Origin: a virus
Length of the DNA: 64,000 bases
Strand: one strand, 5' to 3'
Virus record (IMG/VR): IMGVR_UViG_3300020123_000219
Location: 1-64,000 of that record
The position numbers and the translations under genes were made by a program. Below are positions 1 through 6,836 of this stretch, piece by piece (within the stretch, counting starts at the first letter, position 1; each line of letters opens with the position of its first letter). The notes beneath the pieces are model-generated. The model did not search any database and was not told where the DNA came from. It saw only the letters and a program-made list of their open reading frames with translations.

Positions 1-96
1 GTTCTTCGTCGGGAACGGATTATTGTATTCGATTTTAATGGGACCTGTAATGCGGCCTTCACTGTCAAGCGAAAGCCTCCCGGGTATGTTTAGCAT
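1..96 (-). CDS. Unknown protein, N-terminal fragment running off the left edge
   Basis: An open frame starts with ATG at 96-94 and stays open to the window edge (32 codons). It begins MLNIPGRLSLDSEGRITGP. Its ATG lies 2 nt upstream of the HNH stop at 92-90, so the two genes overlap and are probably translationally coupled. The stretch is clearly richer in A/T than the rest of the window, like the flanks of the other two HNH genes. No family is recognised from 32 residues. The start is supported by the overlap and by sensible composition, not by homology. Confidence 0.5.
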   Translation of the reverse strand, partial: MLNIPGRLSLDSEGRITGPIKIEYNNPFPTKN

Positions 97-608
97 GCAA
101 CCGCCTTCTTTCTCCGGCGCCGGGCTGCTTCGTTTCTTGCATGGCAGGCCAGGCACCTGCGCTCGCCGCTCGGCTTGACTGACGTATTCTTCGGGGTATA
201 CGCGTGACCGTGCCTGCACTGAGCCGACAGCGGACGAAACGACGTACCATGCCTGACCCTATCCTGGCCGTTCTCCGCCGGAGTCCCCCACACTAGGTTC
301 GACGCCCTATTATTAAGGTGATCACCGTCAAGGTGACGCCCCTGCATGCCCGGCCCGGGACGGGCTCCGCTGAACGCATCAAGCACGAGTTCATGAACGT
401 AGCGCTTCGATATGCACCCGTCGGCGCAGAGTGATACGCAGAGGTAATGACCCCTTGATCGCGGCCACGGCTTCAGGTCTGCGGCCTTCCGCCGCCACCC
501 GCGCGCATCAAGCCGTGCAAGAACCCGGACATGACCGAGGTCGCTGACCTCATAGATTCCCTCGAACCCCGCCACCGGCAGCCAGGTCTCACCTGCTGTC
601 GTGGCCAT
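90..608 (-). CDS. HNH homing endonuclease (NUMOD4 + HNH type)
   Basis: 172 aa. Residues ~7-35 (ETWLPVAGFEGIYEVSDLGH) match the NUMOD4 DNA-binding motif of free-standing homing endonucleases. The HNH core follows (HLDGDHLNNRASNLVWGTPAEN, ~residues 92-113), and the C-terminus has a zinc-ribbon-like C-x-H-GH...C-x2-CH pattern. A GGGAGG ribosome site precedes the ATG. Such enzymes cut a recipient genome to spread their own gene. Its 3' flank is AT-rich. It is divergent from the + gene cluster starting at 834; a repeat array lies between them. Confidence 0.9.
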   Translation of the reverse strand: MATTAGETWLPVAGFEGIYEVSDLGHVRVLARLDARGWRRKAADLKPWPRSRGHYLCVSLCADGCISKRYVHELVLDAFSGARPGPGMQGRHLDGDHLNNRASNLVWGTPAENGQDRVRHGTSFRPLSAQCRHGHAYTPKNTSVKPSGERRCLACHARNEAARRRRKKAVAC

Positions 609-640
609 TGGCGCCTCCCTTATCCTGTAGGCTCTAACCT

Positions 641-816
641 TATACTGGCAGGTTTGGTCGTTACTGCCGTCGACGCCCCGCGACTGTCCCGGTCATGCCA
701 AGCCCGCTGCCGACTGGCCCACCCGCCGCTCCGTGCCGCACGCCGACTACCCGCGCCATCGCCCGCATTCCTCCACGTAGTACCCGGATGCGTGGTACTA
801 TCCGCAAGTATCCGAC
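641..816 (+). repeat. Repeat array D: leader hairpin plus ~30-nt spaced CGAC motifs
   Basis: A stem-loop at 646-669 (TGGCAG / CTGCCG, one G-T pair, 12-nt loop GTTTGGTCGTTA) is followed by CGAC motifs at 671, 681, 711, 744 and 813, with a degenerate copy near 776. The motif is followed by a C-rich block (CGACTGTCCC, CGACTGGCCC, CGACTACCC). The array ends just before the ribosome site of the 834 gene, so it would be that gene's 5' leader. No convincing ORF covers it. It is the smallest of four related arrays (see 3372, 4159 and 6541). Function unknown. Confidence 0.6.
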
Positions 817-833
817 CAGGGAAAGGAACAGGA

Positions 834-1082
834 ATGGACGTAACGCTGATGCGGGCACGCGACACCCTCAGCATTCCCGGCGGCGCCGACCTCATGGCAC
901 CCGAGCCGTGCACCCTCACCCTCACCACAGCTCCCTGCCCGTCCGTGCTCCCGGACCACGCGTGGGCGCGGGGACGGCACGCAGACGGAACCCCCCGCAC
1001 CGTGCTCATCCCCCGCATCATGCCGCCCGCCACGGCCACCAGGCGCGGCGGCACCGACCCGGTCCGCGCCGGGATCATGTGA
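834..1082 (+). CDS. Small protein of unknown function (82 aa)
   Basis: ATG at 834 follows a clear AGGGAAAGGAACAGG purine-rich site, so this start is preferred over longer upstream frames that read through array D. The protein begins MDVTLMRARDTLSIPGGADL and is rich in Pro, Thr and Ala, with no recognisable domain. It is the first gene of a tightly packed + cluster reaching to 2863; the next gene begins 2 nt after its stop. Confidence 0.6.
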   Translation: MDVTLMRARDTLSIPGGADLMAPEPCTLTLTTAPCPSVLPDHAWARGRHADGTPRTVLIPRIMPPATATRRGGTDPVRAGIM

Positions 1083-1084
1083 CC

Positions 1085-1204
1085 ATGACCGAGGAAACCT
1101 GCGTCTGCCAGATCGACGGCGGCCAATGCCAGAACAACGCCGTAACCGGCGACGACTACTGCAGCCTGTGCCTGAACGACAGGCACGCCCACCACAACAA
1201 CTGA
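1085..1204 (+). CDS. Tiny Cys-rich protein (39 aa)
   Basis: MTEETCVCQIDGGQCQNNAV... has five Cys and several His residues (C-x-C...C...C-x2-C...HAHH), the pattern of a small metal-binding knuckle. It starts 2 nt after the preceding stop. Codon third positions are mostly C or G, as in its neighbours, which supports coding. Function unknown. Confidence 0.6.
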   Translation: MTEETCVCQIDGGQCQNNAVTGDDYCSLCLNDRHAHHNN

Positions 1205-1234
1205 GAACACGCGCCGGGAAAGGAAAACACGAAA

Positions 1235-1576
1235 ATGGGTCACGGAACGTACACCTTCGGCAAGATGATCGAGATAGCCGCGCTCACCGGCTTCGGCACC
1301 GCCATGCTCGCCGTCATGGTCCTGCTCGCCGGATGGACCCGCGCCGGCCGGCACGCAGCCGAAGCTGCCCTGGCCGCCCGCGAGACCCGGTGCGCTGCCG
1401 CAGGTTGCGCCCACTCCCACGCCGCCAGCAGCCAGGACATCGGAACCCCGGACGACGACGACGCGACCATCAACTGGCTCACCTGCCTCAGCAGCGACAC
1501 CCCCGCCCAATGGCAGGGAATCGACGCGGAACTCAGCCGCGTCCTCGCCTGGGCCGACCGGGTACTCGCCGGATGA
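1235..1576 (+). CDS. Small membrane protein, single N-terminal helix (113 aa)
   Basis: The ATG follows a GGGAAAGGAAAAC site. Residues ~11-33 (MIEIAALTGFGTAMLAVMVL) form one hydrophobic helix, followed by a soluble, Ala-rich tail with two Cys. Its last bases overlap the ATG of the next gene (ATGA). It could be a membrane-anchored accessory protein. No family is recognised. Confidence 0.7.
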   Translation: MGHGTYTFGKMIEIAALTGFGTAMLAVMVLLAGWTRAGRHAAEAALAARETRCAAAGCAHSHAASSQDIGTPDDDDATINWLTCLSSDTPAQWQGIDAELSRVLAWADRVLAG

Positions 1577-2223
1577 AACAACCCCACGCCGTCCCGCCCG
1601 GCAAGCCGTGGACCAGCCGGAAAGCCCGCCGCACCTGGGGACCTCTGAAACTGGGGCGGCTGGCCGCCAGGCTGGTCCGCAGGCCGGACCCGGAGCGGTC
1701 CCACCCCGGTTACCGGACGTGGGAAGAAGTCAAGGACAAGCGCGCCATGCACGACCAGTGGGCACGCGACCACAAGGCACGCGGCTGGCTGATCAGCCGG
1801 GCCTACTCCCTCGACCGGTGGGTGTCGTCCGTCCTGCACCTCACCTGGTACCGCAAGACCCGCACCTTCATCACCCGGGGCCGCAAAGGCTGGGCACCCC
1901 GCGACATCTGGTCCCTCGACCACTACCTCACCCGGGTCATCGGCGACGAGTTCGCGTGGGCCGCCGGCCTCATCGGCGACACCGTCCTCGAACTCGACCG
2001 CACCAGCCACTCCTACCCCAGCGACGGCATGACCCCCGGCCAGTGGCGCGACATCCTCCTCAACATCAGCGTCCCCCTCCGCGCCTACAAGCACCTCTGG
2101 GAAGAAAGCACCCGCGAAGACCGCACCTACAAGGAAAACCGGGCAGCAGAGGAAAAGATCATCAACGACGCAGCAGACGCGTTCCGGCTCCTCGCCGACC
2201 ACCTCCCCTCACTCTGGGACTAA
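1573..2223 (+). CDS. Unknown protein, basic N-terminus (216 aa)
   Basis: Starts at the ATGA overlap with the preceding stop. The first ~50 residues are strongly basic. The remainder is Trp- and Tyr-rich and mixed-charge (RAYSLDRWVSSVLHLTWYRK; EFAWAAGLIGDTVLELDR) and looks like a folded soluble protein. Strong G/C third-position bias supports this frame over the long overlapping frames. No domain is recognised. Confidence 0.75.
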   Translation: MKQPHAVPPGKPWTSRKARRTWGPLKLGRLAARLVRRPDPERSHPGYRTWEEVKDKRAMHDQWARDHKARGWLISRAYSLDRWVSSVLHLTWYRKTRTFITRGRKGWAPRDIWSLDHYLTRVIGDEFAWAAGLIGDTVLELDRTSHSYPSDGMTPGQWRDILLNISVPLRAYKHLWEESTREDRTYKENRAAEEKIINDAADAFRLLADHLPSLWD

Positions 2224-2228
2224 CCGCT

Positions 2229-2486
2229 GTGAAACCCGCAGGCCCGATCACCGAACCCCACCCGATCGAAGAATGCTACGGGTCGAAACTCCACTGCTGG
2301 TCGCATGACGTTGACGAACCCGACCAGCCGGCCTACATCTCGTGTTTCGAGTGCAAGCACGTTTACCGGTCGGCTGAGGAACTAGTCGCCGAGCACAACA
2401 AGCACCTAGACCCGGCATGGAATGAACCTGCCGTGACAGACCCGGAACTTGTGCACTGCTGCCCCCTGTGCATCCACGACTGGTAA
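2229..2486 (+). CDS. Small Cys/His-rich protein, zinc-ribbon-like (85 aa)
   Basis: Probable GTG start at 2229, five bases after the previous stop. Two C-x2-C type pairs (ISCFECKHVY and HCCPLCIHDW) plus CYGSKLHCWSHD suggest metal binding. The upstream frame can be extended, but its composition there is that of a shadow frame. Function unknown. Confidence 0.65.
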   Translation: MKPAGPITEPHPIEECYGSKLHCWSHDVDEPDQPAYISCFECKHVYRSAEELVAEHNKHLDPAWNEPAVTDPELVHCCPLCIHDW

Positions 2487-2500
2487 CGAGCAAAGGAAAC

Positions 2501-2863
2501 ATGAAACTGTACCTGGCAGGCCCGATGCGCGGCTACCCCGAATTCAACCACCCGGCCTTCCACGCCGCCGCCGCCGAACTCCGCGCCTCCGGCCACGCAG
2601 TGTTCAACCCCGCCGAGCACGCCGAGTCACTCGGCATCAACACCACAGGAATGACCGGCGACCCCAGCCACGAAGAACTAGCCGGGTACTCGCTGCGGGA
2701 ACTCATCGCCGCCGACCTGGCCTGGATCTGCGCCAACGCCGAAGCGATCGCCCTGCTCCCCGGATGGCAGGACTCACTCGGCGCCGCAGCCGAGGTAGCA
2801 ACAGCCAAAGCACTCGGCATCCCGGTCGGGTACGCCCGGGACTTCCTCGCCAACCCCCGATGA
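2501..2863 (+). CDS. DUF4406 / nucleoside 2-deoxyribosyltransferase-like protein
   Basis: 120 aa. MKLYLAGPMRGYPEFNHPAF is the typical N-terminus of DUF4406 proteins: a Rossmann-like fold related to nucleoside deoxyribosyltransferases, with the YLAGPM motif. A second conserved part is ADLAWICANAEAIALLPGWQ (~residues 69-88), matching the family's D-xx-x-C-D/E-xx..L.GW pattern. The role in phages is unproven; nucleotide metabolism or base modification is possible. The ATG follows AAAGGAAAC. Last gene of the first + cluster; a strong hairpin follows. Confidence 0.8.
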   Translation: MKLYLAGPMRGYPEFNHPAFHAAAAELRASGHAVFNPAEHAESLGINTTGMTGDPSHEELAGYSLRELIAADLAWICANAEAIALLPGWQDSLGAAAEVATAKALGIPVGYARDFLANPR

Positions 2864-2905
2864 CTAACCCTGACTGCGGCTGCGCTCGCGCAGCGGAACG
2901 CTGGA

Positions 2906-2944
2906 AGTTGAGGCCCAGGTCATCGCACGACCTGGGCCTCAACT
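2906..2944. terminator. Perfect 16-bp hairpin after the first + gene cluster
   Basis: Arms at 2906-2921 and 2929-2944 (GTTGAGGCCCAGGTC core) with a 7-nt loop. There is no T-run on either side, so it is a hairpin terminator or transcript-end stabiliser rather than a classical intrinsic terminator. It separates the 834-2863 cluster from the promoter of the Lsr2 gene. Confidence 0.6.
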
Positions 2945-2958
2945 GTGTCCCGGGGGTC

Positions 2959-2987
2959 TCGACCTGACCCGTGAACGGTGGTATGAT
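2959..2987 (+). promoter_or_regulatory. Promoter for the Lsr2-like gene
   Basis: TCGACC at 2959-2964 and TATGAT at 2982-2987 are separated by exactly 17 nt. Transcription would start near 2994, which fits a TTG start at 3034 and argues against the upstream GTG at 2971 lying in the same frame. Confidence 0.6.
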
Positions 2988-3033
2988 CGGTACGGTAAGC
3001 GGCAGTGAAACAGAAACTATAAGGCTACAGGCA

Positions 3034-3360
3034 TTGGCTCGCACGCACATCGTGACCGACGACCTTGACGGAACCCCGGCCCAGGAGACCATCCAGTTCT
3101 CCATCAGCGGGAAGTATTACGAGATCGATTTGTCCCACGCGAACGCTGACACGTTCCGGGAAGTGTTCCAGCCGTGGATCGACGCGGCCAGGTCCCGGAA
3201 CCCGGCCCGGCAGCTTCCCCGGTCGCGGGATTCCCGCGCGGAGTCCGCTGCGATCCGTGACTGGGCCAGGCACACGGGCGTGGACGTGAAGGACCGGGGG
3301 AGGCTCCCGTCGGGCGTGAAACGCCAGTACTATAACCGGATCACTTCCGCCGCCGCTTAA
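3034..3360 (+). CDS. lsr2: Lsr2-like nucleoid-associated protein
   Basis: About 108 aa, close to cellular Lsr2 (~112 aa). The N-terminal dimerisation part reads RTHIVTDDLDGTPAQETIQF with the typical D-D-x-D-G-T. The C-terminal DNA-binding domain has AIRDWARHTGVDVKDRGRLP and an RGRLP hook in place of the usual RGR. Lsr2 binds AT-rich DNA and bridges it, silencing foreign genes; phage copies are thought to counter or mimic host Lsr2. The TTG at 3034 is chosen because it fits the 2959-2987 promoter and the family's N-terminus. Repeat array A starts 11 nt after its stop. Confidence 0.85.
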   Translation: MARTHIVTDDLDGTPAQETIQFSISGKYYEIDLSHANADTFREVFQPWIDAARSRNPARQLPRSRDSRAESAAIRDWARHTGVDVKDRGRLPSGVKRQYYNRITSAAA

Positions 3361-3371
3361 AAAAGAAACCT

Positions 3372-3690
3372 CCTGCCGGTACGGTCATCACGGCAGGCAG
3401 CAAACGACTCTCCATTCCAGTACAGGCCGCTGCGTGGCGACTTGTCCGACCAGGGCACGGCGCTTCGACTAATCGTCGCTATCCCGGTCGGCCCCGACTC
3501 TGCCATTCACGACCAACCCGATCCGACGGGTCCGTGCGCGCCGCCTCCCTCGCCGACATGTCAGGCCCACGCGCTTCATGACCGCCGACCTGTCAGACCC
3601 GCGCGTACCACAGCATGTGACTACCCTGCCCACGCCATTCCGTCGACGACTACGCGACTCCCTGCCCGCCCCACCCGCACCCGACTTCCC
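3372..3690 (+). repeat. Repeat array A: leader hairpin plus about ten phased CGAC motifs
   Basis: Hairpin 3372-3397: stem CCTGCCG/CGGCAGG, loop GTACGGTCATCA. CGAC or TGAC motifs follow at 3405, 3438, 3466, 3495, 3524, 3554, 3586, 3618, 3647/3655 and 3682, mostly 27-33 nt apart. After each core comes a short C-ending block (CGACTTGTCC, CGACTCTGCC, CGACATGTC). Unit lengths are not multiples of 3, so they do not encode peptide repeats. The array strand is purine-poor. It begins just after the Lsr2 stop and ends at the stop of the convergent 3691-4125 gene. Confidence 0.75.
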
Positions 3691-4125
3691 TCACTCGTCA
3701 GAAGGACCGAAATCCTCAGGGAAAAGCACATCGGCTGTAGGCCATTCCCCGTGCGCGAAGAACTCGACTTCTGCCACGTCGTCCCTGCCCCGGAACACGA
3801 ACTTGCGGACGCGGGGGCACGCCCGCAGGTGCAGGCCGCCGCACCACATGCATCCCTCGCCGTTCGCGAACCGTTCCCGCACGGACGCCCGCTGTTCCTC
3901 GTCGAGGTCTTCAGGGTCCGCGCGTTCCGGCCCGGTCATCGGGTCCGCGAGCGCCTGCTCGCGGATGTCGGCGAACCCACGGAGGCGATCCTCGTGGCTG
4001 CGTATCATCGCCGCTGACAGGGCGATGGCGGGAGCGAGCTTGCTGACCTGGTCGTCGTCGAGGACGCGGCCGAGGGTTTTCCTGAGCACTGCTTCCAGCG
4101 CGGGCCATTCAGGTGAACCAGCCAT
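3691..4125 (-). CDS. Unknown protein with a Cys-x2-Cys motif (144 aa)
   Basis: Starts with ATG at 4125 behind AGGAAAGG. The helical, charged N-terminal part (DDQVSKLAPAIALSAAMIRS) is followed by GEGCMWCGGLHLRACPRVRK, a possible metal site. The gene is isolated between arrays A and B. Its position beside terL would suit a terminase small subunit, but no helix-turn-helix or small-terminase signature was recognised, so this is speculation. Confidence 0.7.
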   Translation of the reverse strand: MAGSPEWPALEAVLRKTLGRVLDDDQVSKLAPAIALSAAMIRSHEDRLRGFADIREQALADPMTGPERADPEDLDEEQRASVRERFANGEGCMWCGGLHLRACPRVRKFVFRGRDDVAEVEFFAHGEWPTADVLFPEDFGPSDE

Positions 4126-4137
4126 GAGCGCCTTTCC

Positions 4138-4146
4138 TGATACAAT
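4138..4146 (+). promoter_or_regulatory. Possible extended -10 element ahead of repeat array B
   Basis: TGATACAAT at 4138-4146 fits an extended -10 (TGn followed by TAtAAT with one mismatch). A start near 4153 would place the array B leader hairpin (4159) at the very 5' end of the RNA. No good -35 is seen. Confidence 0.35.
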
Positions 4147-4158
4147 TTAACTGACACG

Positions 4159-4831
4159 CCTGCCGGTACGGTCATCACGGCAGGAGACAAACGACCCTCC
4201 CTTGCCACGCGTGCTCCGACTCCGCCAGCCAGCTCCGGACAATAGCCGACTTCCCGCGCCTTTGCGGCTCGCCGCGACCACCCATGCCCGCGCCATTCCT
4301 TGCGCCGCCAACCGAGCCGACATGCCTGCCCGGCGCGTGACCCACTTCCGACATGACCCTCCCGTTCCCGCCACCCCCGACTCTCCGCTGCGACGCATAG
4401 CCCCGTGACTAACCGGTGCGGTACCGCCCATTGCCGACATGCCGCCGCCCGCGCCCGTCCCGTATCCGACCGGCCAGGCCATCACATGCCAGACCACCCG
4501 ACTTGCCGTTCCATTGCAGTCCCGGCCCGACCTCCCAGGCCGACTCGTCGCAAGCCCGACTCTCCATTCCTGCCCGATGCCGCGCCCCGACGTGCCGCGC
4601 CGCTCCTGCGCATGCGACTGCTCCGGGCATCACACTGCGAACCGACCAACCGCTCCTACGCGAAACGCTCCCGACTCCCCAGCTCAGGCCCACTCCCTTC
4701 CCGACTCCCCAGCTCAGCCCAGGCCCGACTTGCCTATCCGATCCCGCGCCGACCTGACTTGCCGGCCCGATCCCGCGCCGACATGCCGTTGCTGCGCCCT
4801 CCACCGCGACTCTCCATCGCCCTGCTGACCG
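4159..4831 (+). repeat. Repeat array B: leader hairpin plus 22 phased CGAC motifs
   Basis: Leader hairpin 4159-4184 is identical in stem and loop to that of array A. CGAC (once TGAC) motifs start at 4192, 4217, 4247, 4275, 4318, 4349, 4378, 4406, 4435, 4467, 4499, 4528, 4557, 4588, 4615, 4643, 4672, 4702, 4726, 4750, 4779 and 4807: 24-32 nt apart except one 43-nt step. Common unit beginnings are CGACTTGCC, CGACATGCC, CGACTCTCC and CGACTCCCC; the rest of each unit varies. The array runs up to the terL stop codon and is convergent with terL. The long + frames across it are artefacts of a stop-poor, C-rich strand. Confidence 0.8.
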
Positions 4832-6502
4832 CTACCGGAACAACGCCGACGCCGCGCCCTGAAACGGTGACGACACCTCCGCGTGCGCGAGCATGTCCCC
4901 CGCCGGGTACGGCTCCGGTTCCCCCTCATCCAGAACCGGGGCCTGCCGGCACTTCGGGCACGCCGGATGCCCCGCCCCGTAGTACTTGTGGCCGCAGAAC
5001 CCGCACTCCGCCACCCCGTACACGTCAGCCCACGACCCCGCCTGCCGCCAGAACGCCTGCACCACGGCGTCCCCCCGGTCCGTTGACCGGCCGATCCTGG
5101 CCCGGATCTCGTCCTTCGTCTCCATCCGCAGCACCCCGCCGGACAGCGGTTCCTTGCTGTGCGGCGCCGACAGGTCCGACAGCAGGTCCTCGTCATCAGG
5201 CAGGCACACCGTGGACCCAGCCGACGGGTCCAGCATCTCCCGCAGCCCGTACCAGGCCCCTACCCTGCAATTCAAGAAGGAAAGCTCGCCGGTCTTGTCC
5301 CTCTTCCGGGTCCGCGCGGACGCCGTGAACGGCTCGGCCCGCGCCCCCATCTCCCGCAGCCGGTCCAGCACCCCCGCCCCGATCCCGATCACGTCCACCA
5401 TCGCGGTCGCCTCCGGGTCCGCGTCGAGGATGCCCTTCACCCGCCCGGTCACCGCCATCGTGTCTTCCTTCGCGTACGTCCGCAGCTCGGTGATCACGTC
5501 GCCCTTGCGGATCGCTATCGCGGTCTTGTCCTCCCCCATACGCGCCGGGTCCACCCCGACCACGTGCGGCTCCCCCGCGTGCAGCAGCCCCGCGCCCTCC
5601 CGCTCGTACCAGCGTTCCACCGCCGCCTCGGCCCACGCCAGCGGAATGATCGCATCCTCATCTCCCGCGTAGAACTCGCCCAGCACGCGGTTCTGGTACA
5701 GCGACGAGATCTCGCCCCACTGCTTCTTCCGCTGGTCAGCCCACTGCTCGCTGATCCTCAGCGACGAGATCGCCTCAGCGAGGGTGACGTGCCGGGGCCG
5801 CCAGTCCTCGTAGCCGGGGCGGCGGGAGCAGATGTCGTAGAACCGTCCCTGCGGCTCCCCTGGCGTGGACAGCGCCAGGGCGTAGGCTTCCCCGGTCCCG
5901 GAGAACGCGCCCTCGCACGCGTCGAACGTGTTCGCGGGGATCGACTTCGACTCGTCGTAGATGAACAGGAGGCTGTCGGCGTGGCAGCCCTCGATCAGGG
6001 CCGGGTTGGAGCACGCGGCAGCGAACGCCTGCCCGTGCTGCAGGTTGACGTGCAGGGACAGCATCTCGCGGGGCTGCAGCGGGTAGTCCCGGATCTTCTC
6101 CCAGTTCAGCCGCTGCGACCATTTCCGGATCTCCGGCCACAGGTAGTGGATGAGCTGCCGCCACGCCCCTGCCGTGGTCACGATCTTCCAGTCCGTTCCG
6201 GTCGCGTCCCTGGTGAGCGCGAACCACCACACGGTCAGCGCCGCGATGCAGGACTTCCCGAGCCCGTGGGGGCCTCGCACCGCTTCCCGCTTGTGGAGGG
6301 ACAGCCCCCCGATGATGTCTTCCTGGTAGGGGGTCAGGCCGGGGCCGTCGCGGAAGTCGACGCAGTCATGGATGAACGCGACCGGGTCGTCGTAGTAGAC
6401 GGCGACGCCTTTCTTGACCTGCGCTGCGCGCTGCTTCAGTGACCGCAGGTAACGGAGGCGTTCGAGCCTGATCTCGTCGAGTGACCGTGGAGCCTGGTCC
6501 AA
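4832..6502 (-). CDS. terL: Terminase large subunit
   Basis: 556 aa. The N-terminal packaging ATPase shows Walker A RGPHGLGKS (76-84) and Walker B LLFIYDES (178-185). The C-terminal nuclease shows VGVDPARMGEDKTA (from ~315; first acidic residue D317), VDVIGIGAG (D370) and RGDAVVQAFW. An unusual C-terminal zinc-ribbon-like segment follows (CGFCGH...CPKC, ~residues 500-520). TerL translocates DNA into the prohead and cuts the concatemer. The TTG start at 6502 is preceded by GGGAGG. No terminase small subunit is recognised next to it and the portal is not in the window. Repeat arrays flank it on both sides. Confidence 0.95.
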   Translation of the reverse strand: MDQAPRSLDEIRLERLRYLRSLKQRAAQVKKGVAVYYDDPVAFIHDCVDFRDGPGLTPYQEDIIGGLSLHKREAVRGPHGLGKSCIAALTVWWFALTRDATGTDWKIVTTAGAWRQLIHYLWPEIRKWSQRLNWEKIRDYPLQPREMLSLHVNLQHGQAFAAACSNPALIEGCHADSLLFIYDESKSIPANTFDACEGAFSGTGEAYALALSTPGEPQGRFYDICSRRPGYEDWRPRHVTLAEAISSLRISEQWADQRKKQWGEISSLYQNRVLGEFYAGDEDAIIPLAWAEAAVERWYEREGAGLLHAGEPHVVGVDPARMGEDKTAIAIRKGDVITELRTYAKEDTMAVTGRVKGILDADPEATAMVDVIGIGAGVLDRLREMGARAEPFTASARTRKRDKTGELSFLNCRVGAWYGLREMLDPSAGSTVCLPDDEDLLSDLSAPHSKEPLSGGVLRMETKDEIRARIGRSTDRGDAVVQAFWRQAGSWADVYGVAECGFCGHKYYGAGHPACPKCRQAPVLDEGEPEPYPAGDMLAHAEVSSPFQGAASALFR

Positions 6503-6540
6503 TTACCTCCCTTACAGGGGTAACTGTACCGTCTCGCGGT

Positions 6541-6822
6541 GTCGGTGAGGAGTGCAGAGCAGGGACTTGGCCAGTCGGGCGCGGGACGCGCTGACGTGGA
6601 AAGTCGGGCGCGAGGGGAACTGGCCAGGCAAAGTCGGGGCGGAGCGGACAGCAACGGCTGGCGGAGTCGGGCCGGCGCTGGGCGGGATAGGCACGTCGGA
6701 ACGGGGCGGAGTGGACTGGCGGGACAAGTCGGTGTGGCAATGACCGGCCAGGACTAGTCGATTCGCCCGGAGCTGCGGTGAGTGGGATTGTCGTGACGGG
6801 ATGTAGCGACCGAACCATCCCG
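6541..6822 (-). repeat. Repeat array C: leader hairpin plus nine phased CGAC motifs, upstream of terL
   Basis: Read on the - strand. The hairpin at 6822-6797 has stem CGGGATG/CATCCCG and loop GTTCGGTCGCTA. CGAC motifs then start at 6793, 6760, 6731, 6698, 6669, 6636, 6606, 6577 and 6544, spaced 33, 29, 33, 29, 33, 30, 29 and 33. The stem differs from arrays A and B on both arms yet still pairs, and the loop keeps the same length and 8 of 12 bases. Typical units start CGACTTGTCC, CGACTCCGCC or CGACTTTGCC. It lies between the stop of 6837-7388 and the terL ribosome site, in the terL direction. Confidence 0.8.
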
Positions 6823-6836
6823 GTGAATACTTCCGG

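Noticed and set aside
641-646. TATACT as promoter -10 of array D
   Set aside because: The start point would fall inside the leader hairpin and no -35 is found, so it is not listed as a promoter.
3034-3360. Lsr2 as the protein binding the CGAC arrays
   Set aside because: Lsr2 prefers AT-rich minor grooves, whereas the arrays are GC-rich; adjacency alone is not evidence.
4192-4831. CRISPR array
   Set aside because: Only a short degenerate motif is shared, the unit length varies (24-43 nt), repeats are not near-identical, and no Cas-like gene is present.
4405-5328. Long + strand ORF (307 aa) over array B and the terL 3' end
   Set aside because: Pro/Arg/Ser low-complexity translation of a C-rich, stop-poor strand; it is antisense to terL, which has clear motifs.
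5159-6442. 427-aa + ORF antisense to terL
   Set aside because: Composition typical of a shadow frame and terL motifs lie on the other strand.
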